A stretch of 61,603 nucleotides of DNA from a virus, in the IMG/VR virus record IMGVR_UViG_3300030090_000470, positions 1 through 61,603 of that record. One strand, written 5' to 3'. The position numbers and the translations under genes were made by a program. This document shows, in pieces, positions 57,413 through 61,603 of the stretch (position 1 is its first letter; each line of letters begins with the position of its first letter). The notes under the pieces are model-generated. The model did not search any database. It worked only from the letters and a program-made list of their open reading frames with translations, and had not been told where the DNA came from.

Positions 57413-57486
57413 TATAATCTCCAAAACTCTATAGCAAATGCTATGGCTATTATAACCATGGCACTCAAAAACATTACTGCTTCCAT
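57412..57486 (-). CDS. Tiny membrane peptide (24 aa)
   Basis: 24 residues from the ATG at 57484-57486 with TAAGGAG eight bases before: EAVMFLSAMVIIAIAFAIEFWRL. One membrane helix. It fits exactly between two genes and shares TAATG with the next start. Such phage micropeptides can act on the membrane. Tentative. Confidence 0.45.
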   Translation of the reverse strand: MEAVMFLSAMVIIAIAFAIEFWRL

Positions 57487-57495
57487 AATTACTCC

Positions 57496-57792
57496 TTAAT
57501 ATAACAATCGTTTAATAGTAGTTTCTTGACCTTCGTCTTTCACTATATATCTATACAAACGATGTAGGGTTTGTTCTTCTTCTTCAAGACTATCACGTTG
57601 TATTATAGCGTTTTGCTCGCTACTATGTGATGAATGAAGTTGCCAAACATCTTTATTAGTTTCGTCAGTCCTTTGTCTTAATACTTTGTAGCGTAAGACT
57701 CTTTCCTCATGGTAATGGTTACCTTTTTCGTCGACATACAATCCGTCGTCTACTCTAGTAAATTTACCTTCTGGTTGAAATGTAATTTTCAT
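57496..57792 (-). CDS. Early hypothetical protein (98 aa)
   Basis: 98 residues, beta N-terminus and charged helices (VLRYKVLRQRTDETNKDVWQL, about 32-52). Unknown. First gene after the promoter at 57825-57853, standard AGAAAGGAG site. Followed by the membrane peptide. Confidence 0.62.
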   Translation of the reverse strand: MKITFQPEGKFTRVDDGLYVDEKGNHYHEERVLRYKVLRQRTDETNKDVWQLHSSHSSEQNAIIQRDSLEEEEQTLHRLYRYIVKDEGQETTIKRLLY

Positions 57793-57824
57793 AGCTTTCT
57801 CCTTTCTTAAAATTAACTATAAAT

Positions 57825-57853
57825 AGTTTACTTACCAGCAAACCGAATGTAAA
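57825..57853 (-). promoter_or_regulatory. Early-type promoter
   Basis: Minus strand: TTTACA (57848-57853), 17 bp, TAAACT (57825-57830). It directly abuts the structured RNA region at 57857-58147. Confidence 0.72.
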
Positions 57854-57856
57854 GCA

Positions 57857-58147
57857 AGGCGGAGAGTGAGCTATGAACAGGGCAAATAATAACCCCTTTG
57901 GAGACCCACTCTCCTATTAGGTGGTCACGGGAGTAAGGTCGCTAGTTTGCATACTCTTTGACATGTCTACCCAACAGTAATCACCTAAATAAAGTCGGTG
58001 GTCGTGCAGTTGGCTCCTCAGGGACTGCTTGTCGTATACTACCATTCCAGACCACCTATCTTATATACCATCTAGTCTCGCCACGCATCGTATTTTAACT
58101 AGTATCTTAGCCTACCCTTATTTGTGGAGCTTATCCCACTGCTTTGT
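57857..58147 (-). ncRNA. Multi-domain structured RNA candidate
   Basis: No gene in 57854-58374. Three consecutive domains are each closed by a perfect stem: 57861-57868/57907-57914 (8 bp), 57917-57923/57982-57988 (7 bp) and 57997-58003/58050-58056 (7 bp), separated by two and eight bases. The third contains a hairpin 58006-58010/58024-58028. A further short helix near 58111-58150 lies beyond. On the minus strand TTGACT (58175-58180), 17 bp, TATGCT (58152-58157) would start transcription near 58145. I matched no known RNA family. Strand and ends are inferred. Confidence 0.5.
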
Positions 58148-58151
58148 AGGT

Positions 58152-58180
58152 AGCATATAATGTTCAGAAGGTAAAGTCAA
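58152..58180 (-). promoter_or_regulatory. Candidate promoter for the structured RNA
   Basis: TTGACT (58175-58180), 17-bp spacer, TATGCT (58152-58157) on the minus strand. It lies in the gap between MazG and the structured region, with no gene of its own to serve otherwise. Confidence 0.5.
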
Positions 58181-58374
58181 AACTAATTAAATCACCTCTT
58201 TCGTTAATATTGAACCGCTCTATAGGTCGAGTGTAATTGCTGTAACAACTACCTTTTACTCTTCACAATCGCAGTATCAATAAAGTTTTCAAACCCAACG
58301 ATACACTCCTTACAGTGACGGGAAGCCTAACTGTCCCATTATGTATTGTCTATCTAGTTTCGACTTTACCAAAA
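58181..58374. other. Non-coding region 3' of mazG with long-range stem
   Basis: No reading frame of note. GAGTGTA (58229-58235) and TACACTC (58302-58308) make a perfect 7-bp long-range stem; an ACAGT/ACTGT pair lies nearby. It could be a 3' UTR structure of mazG or a second part of the RNA at 57857-58147. Confidence 0.4.
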
Positions 58375-58704
58375 TCAATCTTTCTTAAATAATCCGTCCT
58401 CCAATTTTCCTGTGCGGTCTTTTATTTCATCCCACACATGTTCTAAACACTCTTCTAAAGTCATATTATGTTGTGCTGCTAATACAATCAACACCACTAC
58501 ACAATCACCAATACCATCCATAACTCCTTGTGAATCTTTATAGGCTATAGCTTTGACAGTTTCACCTACTTCTTCCATAAGTTTCATCGTTTGTGCTTGA
58601 ATATCGTGATACTTATAAGCATAACCATTATACTCTGGTGAGTCTATAAGTAAGCCACGTTCTTCAGCCCACCTCTCTATTTGTATTATTTTATCTTCTC
58701 TCAT
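58375..58704 (-). CDS. MazG-like nucleotide pyrophosphohydrolase
   Basis: 109 residues. The MazG catalytic motif EExxE (E44, E45, E48) with the distal D63 and D67 (DGIGDCVV) is present in the four-helix pattern; short single-domain form common in phages. Its role is hydrolysis of (d)NTPs or (p)ppGpp-related pools to keep the host metabolically active. Last gene of the operon from 59486; followed by a long structured gap. Confidence 0.88.
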   Translation of the reverse strand: MREDKIIQIERWAEERGLLIDSPEYNGYAYKYHDIQAQTMKLMEEVGETVKAIAYKDSQGVMDGIGDCVVVLIVLAAQHNMTLEECLEHVWDEIKDRTGKLEDGLFKKD

Positions 58705-58734
58705 AGTTTTCCTCTAAATATATATCTAAGTGCA

Positions 58735-58998
58735 TCAAGTTTCTTTTTGCTCAGATGTCGTAAGTTTTTCGGAACCTCTTGCTTTTTCGGGGTACATTTC
58801 TTTTGCCCACTTGTCGATTTGTTCGATTGCTGCTCCATAAAATACTCCTGTTTCATGTTCTCTAGCAAGCCGTGCCATTACATGCTGTGCTTGCCAGTTT
58901 GCTAAATTAGGGTGTAGTTTTTTAATATCATCTATTGTTATTTTAACACCCAACTCTAAATCTGATAAAGCTGTATATTTATTAATCACTACTTTCAT
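58735..58998 (-). CDS. Early hypothetical protein (87 aa)
   Basis: 87 residues with helix-rich core LHPNLANWQAQHVMARLAREHE (29-50), resembling small HTH-type folds but not assigned. Overlaps the 70-aa gene by 17 bases. Part of the mazG operon. Confidence 0.6.
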   Translation of the reverse strand: MKVVINKYTALSDLELGVKITIDDIKKLHPNLANWQAQHVMARLAREHETGVFYGAAIEQIDKWAKEMYPEKARGSEKLTTSEQKET

Positions 58999-59194
58999 CT
59001 TTTTGCCTATCTAATCTAGTATCGATGTTCGCTAACATCATAATACTATTTTGCGTATGAGCGTGATGTAAAGCTTGGATAATATTTGTCCAAGCATGTT
59101 GGACTTTATCTTTAGCATTTTCGTCATCACTTATATCACAATAAAAATTAATTATCTTTTTAATTGTATTTACATCTTTACTTTGAACTAACAT
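58982..59194 (-). CDS. Early hypothetical protein (70 aa)
   Basis: 70 residues, helical, with HAWTNIIQALHHAHTQNS (about 33-50) and a charged end. Unknown. Sits between the 96-aa and 87-aa genes of the mazG operon. Confidence 0.55.
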   Translation of the reverse strand: MLVQSKDVNTIKKIINFYCDISDDENAKDKVQHAWTNIIQALHHAHTQNSIMMLANIDTRLDRQKDESSD

Positions 59195-59195
59195 A

Positions 59196-59486
59196 TTAAT
59201 ACCCCTTAGTCATGTGTTCGTAGCAGTTTTTACCATTTAACGATAAAGGTAAACCACATAAACATTTTTCTTCATTACCATAATAAACATCAAACCATAT
59301 ATCAAAAAAGTGGCTTACGTCAGCAACTTTGATTTTAGTATAAGGTTCGTATATCCTATGGTAATCCCATATTGCTGAAGATACGAACTTATATGCTCGT
59401 AATCTATCTTCATCAGACATATCTAAATAGTATGTTAACCTACTGATATGCCGTAATGTTTCGTCTAATATCTTTTGTAAATCCAT
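59196..59486 (-). CDS. Early hypothetical protein (96 aa)
   Basis: 96 residues, helical, with a Cys/His-containing end (CLCGLPLSLNGKNCYEH, 74-90) that could bind metal. First gene of the mazG operon; its mRNA has an unusually long, structured leader. Unknown function. Confidence 0.6.
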   Translation of the reverse strand: MDLQKILDETLRHISRLTYYLDMSDEDRLRAYKFVSSAIWDYHRIYEPYTKIKVADVSHFFDIWFDVYYGNEEKCLCGLPLSLNGKNCYEHMTKGY

Positions 59487-59509
59487 ATATTCTCCTTTCT
59501 ATAAAAATT

Positions 59510-59610
59510 GAGAGTGTGTGCCGAGTGGGTCTTCCTCGGATTTGCATGCGTTTTTCCCCTACACACACCCTCGTCTAGTTGTGGGTATGAACGACTGTAA
59601 ATCCTCACAA
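59510..59610 (-). promoter_or_regulatory. Structured 5' leader RNA of the mazG operon
   Basis: Between promoter and ATG lies a 133-base leader. An 11-pair stem (59510-59520 with 59562-59572) encloses a CCGAG/CTCGG hairpin (59521-59525/59535-59539) and a GCATGC palindrome; further upstream a TTGTG...CACAA helix (59579-59610). A riboswitch, protein-binding or processing element is possible. No known family was matched with confidence. Confidence 0.55.
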
Positions 59611-59625
59611 CTAAAACTTAATAAT

Positions 59626-59654
59626 AGTTTACTTAAGACTAACGCCAAAGTAAA
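59626..59654 (-). promoter_or_regulatory. Early-type promoter of the mazG operon
   Basis: Minus strand: TTTACT (59649-59654), 17 bp, TAAACT (59626-59631). Transcription would start about 59619. Confidence 0.75.
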
Positions 59655-59657
59655 GCA

Positions 59658-60164
59658 CTAATAATATCCCGCGATTTCCATTCCAGGCTCGTCATAAAAC
59701 GCTGTAATACTAACGCCATCACGTTCTTCTTTATATATCTCGCGTAGGTGAGCCACTGCCATTTCTGGCGGCGACCATGCTGTACTGAAACGATATTCTA
59801 AAGTTTCATTAACTTCGCATAACTCGTCGTCATACGTATTCCATTTAGTACCCCAATTCATGATATTCCAGTCATACCACCTATCGTCGTTTTGACCAGT
59901 GCTAGCAAATTTCCAAACTTCACCTATTGCTTCAGGAAAAGTATCGTCTTTTACAGGTAATTCACCAACATCACCGTATTTCTTATCAACCGAAACCCAT
60001 GACTTTTCTTTACCTGTCAAAGGTGTTTTTGACCAATTAGGTGCTGGACAAATATTATTTAAATCGAAACAAGTTTTTTCAGACTGTAAAAATTCTTTAA
60101 TTTCTTTAGCCTGTTTTTCCGACTTACAATGTATTTCTACTTTATTAAAACAATGGTTTGGCAT
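59658..60164 (-). CDS. Api92/DUF1281-like ferredoxin-fold phage protein
   Basis: 168 residues. The N-terminal MPNHCFNKVEI, a central NRWYDWNIMNWGTKWN-like stretch (about 94-110; here DDRWYDWNIMNWGTKWN) and a final EPGMEIAGYY are hallmarks of the Api92/DUF1281 family of phages and mobile elements, ferredoxin-like fold, function unknown. AGGAGG site. Coupled by nine bases with the 76-aa gene upstream. Confidence 0.85.
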   Translation of the reverse strand: MPNHCFNKVEIHCKSEKQAKEIKEFLQSEKTCFDLNNICPAPNWSKTPLTGKEKSWVSVDKKYGDVGELPVKDDTFPEAIGEVWKFASTGQNDDRWYDWNIMNWGTKWNTYDDELCEVNETLEYRFSTAWSPPEMAVAHLREIYKEERDGVSITAFYDEPGMEIAGYY

Positions 60165-60173
60165 AATATCCTC

Positions 60174-60404
60174 CTAATCTAATAAAACCATATATGCTTT
60201 GGGCTCGTATTGTCTAAACCAATCTAAACCTACACGCATACTATCGTAATCTTCAAATAGTTCACAACCTTTAATCATGTCGTAAACTGCGATTGCATCG
60301 GCGGGTATCGTTATACTTTCGCCACTATAAGGGTTTTTCACTTTTTGTGGGTCACCCTGATATTTTTCTATACCTTTCGGATAATTTTTTTCTCTATCTT
60401 TCAT
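60174..60404 (-). CDS. Early hypothetical protein (76 aa)
   Basis: 76 residues with AIAVYDMIKGCELFEDYDSMR (38-58) and FRQYEPKAYMVLLD end. Similar proteins precede Api92-like genes in phages, function unknown. First gene after the promoter at 60437-60465. Confidence 0.6.
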   Translation of the reverse strand: MKDREKNYPKGIEKYQGDPQKVKNPYSGESITIPADAIAVYDMIKGCELFEDYDSMRVGLDWFRQYEPKAYMVLLD

Positions 60405-60436
60405 AACTTTCTCCTTTCTTAATTAGTTATATTAAT

Positions 60437-60465
60437 ACTTTACTTACCAACAAGCCGAAAGTAAA
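60437..60465 (-). promoter_or_regulatory. Early-type promoter
   Basis: Minus strand: TTTACT (60460-60465), 17 bp, TAAAGT (60437-60442). Drives the 76-aa gene and the Api92-like gene. Confidence 0.72.
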
Positions 60466-60471
60466 GCAACG

Positions 60472-60675
60472 TTATTTCATTTCTTTTTCAGTAAACATAG
60501 TATCGATAGTATCAATTACGCAGTTAATAAAATCAGCTTGGTCCCAACGTATTTCTGATTTTTCTAAAACTCCATCAGCCATGTTAGGTACTACAACATT
60601 GTTGAGCTTACGAGCGAGTGCTATAGCATTAGTTTCTATAACAGTGCCGTCATCTTTAGTTATTGTGATTTGCAT
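60472..60675 (-). CDS. Early hypothetical protein (67 aa)
   Basis: 67 residues, strand-rich start (QITITKDDGTVIETNAIALA, 2-21) and an acidic helix. Unknown. It is separated by 153 bases holding a strong hairpin from the 123-aa gene upstream. Confidence 0.6.
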   Translation of the reverse strand: MQITITKDDGTVIETNAIALARKLNNVVVPNMADGVLEKSEIRWDQADFINCVIDTIDTMFTEKEMK

Positions 60676-60784
60676 TATTTACTCCCATTTAAATAATAAG
60701 TGATAAGGCGTTGTTCATATGAGCGTAGTTCTCAAACTGGATTTATACTTTAATAGCTATCCACTTTTCCGCTAACCTTATCGT

Positions 60785-60818
60785 GTGAGACTGTACTATT
60801 GAGGCAATACAGTCTCAC
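60785..60818 (-). terminator. Perfect 11-bp hairpin after the 123-aa gene
   Basis: GTGAGACTGTA (60785-60795) and TACAGTCTCAC (60808-60818), 12-base loop. It is 10 bases past the stop of the 123-aa gene. No U-run follows, so it may be a processing or stability hairpin rather than a classical terminator. Confidence 0.5.
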
Positions 60819-60828
60819 GGTTTCCAAA

Positions 60829-61200
60829 TTATACTTCAGATAGGAAGCCTTCGCTTACTAATCTATCTTTGTAAAATCTGAAAATTCTTAAAGGGTCTTG
60901 GCATGTAGACAAGAATCCTTTTTTAACAGCTAGTGCAACTAAGTCTTGAGCAGTAAACTTTTTAGGGTCTAGCTCAGTCTTTTTAGCTTCACTAATTGTT
61001 TGTAATAAAGCATACATTTGCGGTGTAAAGCCAGTTTGTTCAGGCATAGTGCCACTGAACGTGTAGCTTTTTCTCGCTGCACCTCTAGTTTTTGCGACAG
61101 GCTTTGGCACTTTTGTTACTTGTGCTTTGCTTATAGGCTTGTCTGCAACAACCTTTGGCGGCATACTTTTAGATTTTGAAGTAGTAGTTGCTGTTCGCAT
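60829..61200 (-). CDS. Early basic protein with winged-helix-like C-terminus (123 aa)
   Basis: 123 residues: a Lys/Pro/Arg-rich N-terminal arm (about 1-45) and a C-terminal domain with FTAQDLVALAVKKGFL and RIFRFYKDRLVSEGFL (about 80-120), matching the end of the 98-aa protein at 52522-52818. A DNA-binding early protein is likely. Standard AGAAAGGAGAAAG site. Confidence 0.7.
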   Translation of the reverse strand: MRTATTTSKSKSMPPKVVADKPISKAQVTKVPKPVAKTRGAARKSYTFSGTMPEQTGFTPQMYALLQTISEAKKTELDPKKFTAQDLVALAVKKGFLSTCQDPLRIFRFYKDRLVSEGFLSEV

Positions 61201-61256
61201 ATCTTTCTCCTTTCTAAATATTAATTTAATCTGCTTTTATACAGACACCAAGCTTT

Positions 61257-61285
61257 ACTATACTTACCACTTTTACGAATGTAAA
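61257..61285 (-). promoter_or_regulatory. Early-type promoter
   Basis: Minus strand: TTTACA (61280-61285), 17 bp, TATAGT (61257-61262). Drives the 123-aa gene. Confidence 0.72.
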
Positions 61286-61297
61286 GCAGCAAGTTCA

Positions 61298-61588
61298 TTA
61301 AGCGATACGCCAGACTCTTATACCTGATGTTTCTACTGGTGTAGGATTAGAAGGGTCAGATATTTCTTCAAGTCTATAACGTAATACAAACTTCCACTCA
61401 GGTTCTTGTTTTTTACAAAAAGTCCTAGTAGATTGTTGTAATCTATTTTTTGCACGAGTTGCATTATCATCTTCTCGCAATTCAATAAAAACTGAATCGC
61501 CGACTTCCATATCGCCCCATGCGTATTGTGAACCTCTACCCCTGATATCTTCAGGGATAGGAACTCCTTTTTCTATATTAAATTTCAT
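61298..61588 (-). CDS. Conserved small phage protein (96 aa)
   Basis: 96 residues. The start KFNIEKGVPIPEDIRGRGSQ (2-21) with a following WGDMEVGDSVFIELRE is common in marine phage early regions, function unknown. The C-terminal half is strand-rich and ends in IRVWRIA. It lies across the contig junction and is repeated in part at positions 1-128. Its ATG overlaps the stop of the preceding gene on the circle (TAATG). Confidence 0.8.
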   Translation of the reverse strand: MKFNIEKGVPIPEDIRGRGSQYAWGDMEVGDSVFIELREDDNATRAKNRLQQSTRTFCKKQEPEWKFVLRYRLEEISDPSNPTPVETSGIRVWRIA

Positions 61589-61603
61589 TAGTGTATATCC
61601 TCG
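61461..61603. repeat. Terminal direct repeat, right copy
   Basis: Right copy of the 143-bp terminal repeat, offset from the left copy by exactly 61460 bases with one mismatch (A61538 versus G78). Joining the ends on this repeat gives an unbroken reading of the small gene at 61298-61588 followed by the genes at 346-128, which supports a circular or terminally redundant molecule. Confidence 0.95.

Noticed and set aside
58060-58090. Group I intron-like words (GAGACTAGATGG...AAGATA)
   Set aside because: Only five bases separate them, leaving no P8, and neither flanking gene is split.
59510-59610. Glutamine riboswitch in the leader
   Set aside because: A few words match in order, but core spacing and helices do not.
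1-61603. Integrase, repressor, tRNA or tmRNA genes
   Set aside because: Looked for tyrosine/serine recombinase motifs and tRNA T-loops on both strands by eye; none convincing.

Overview
The window looks like a complete, AT-rich genome of a lytic tailed marine phage with a short-tailed (podovirus-like) gene set, most like the phages of SAR11/Pelagibacter. The first 143 bases recur as the last 143 with one mismatch, so the contig is circular or terminally redundant and the unique length is about 61.46 kb. I see no integrase, repressor or tRNA gene. The host group is inferred from AT richness and from several small gene families I associate with pelagiphages and cyanophages. It is not proven by the sequence.

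Almost every gene lies on the minus strand, so transcription runs right to left. (a) 61588 down to 51848, plus 1371 to 1 across the circle junction, is a region of small early genes: MazG, an Api92-like protein, zinc-finger peptides, a DUF932 protein and the small terminase subunit. Most operons here start at a near-identical sigma70-type promoter (TTTACT/A, 17 bp, TAnAnT). (b) 13539 to 1444 is replication and nucleotide metabolism: an archaeo-eukaryotic-type primase, an AlkB dioxygenase, a UvrD-like helicase, a methyltransferase, a base-hypermodification helical-domain protein, a ThyA homologue, a family A DNA polymerase, a sigma-region-4-like HTH protein, a zinc-finger protein and a VRR-NUC-like nuclease. 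(c) One plus-strand gene, a SNF2-type helicase (13787-15235), is divergent from that block. (d) 51617 down to 15232 is the late region. In order of transcription it holds a holin, large terminase, portal, GroES, scaffold, decoration and major capsid proteins, neck and tail adaptors, repeat-rich fibres with an S74 chaperone, a P22-gp10-like tail protein, a T4-type lysozyme, a run of tiny very basic proteins, a thermonuclease and several large virion or ejection proteins.

The most striking feature sits inside the late region at 23734-28433. It is an overlapping five-gene cassette: CsgF, CsgG, a curlin-repeat protein, a FecR-domain protein and a CHASE2-class III adenylate cyclase. This is a near-complete curli (type VIII) secretion system coupled to a cyclic-nucleotide enzyme, carried by a phage and placed to be expressed late. 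From memory and unchecked, related cassettes were reported in uncultivated HTVC023P-type pelagiphages (Wittmers and colleagues, 2022). The system may therefore be known in outline, but its function in a virus is unexplained.

A second system is the ThyA homologue joined to an alpha-glutamyl/putrescinyl-thymine pyrophosphorylase-like protein and a methyltransferase (5456-8219), which suggests a modified thymine in the virion DNA. A third is a multi-domain structured non-coding region at 57857-58374 with its own promoter-like sequence.
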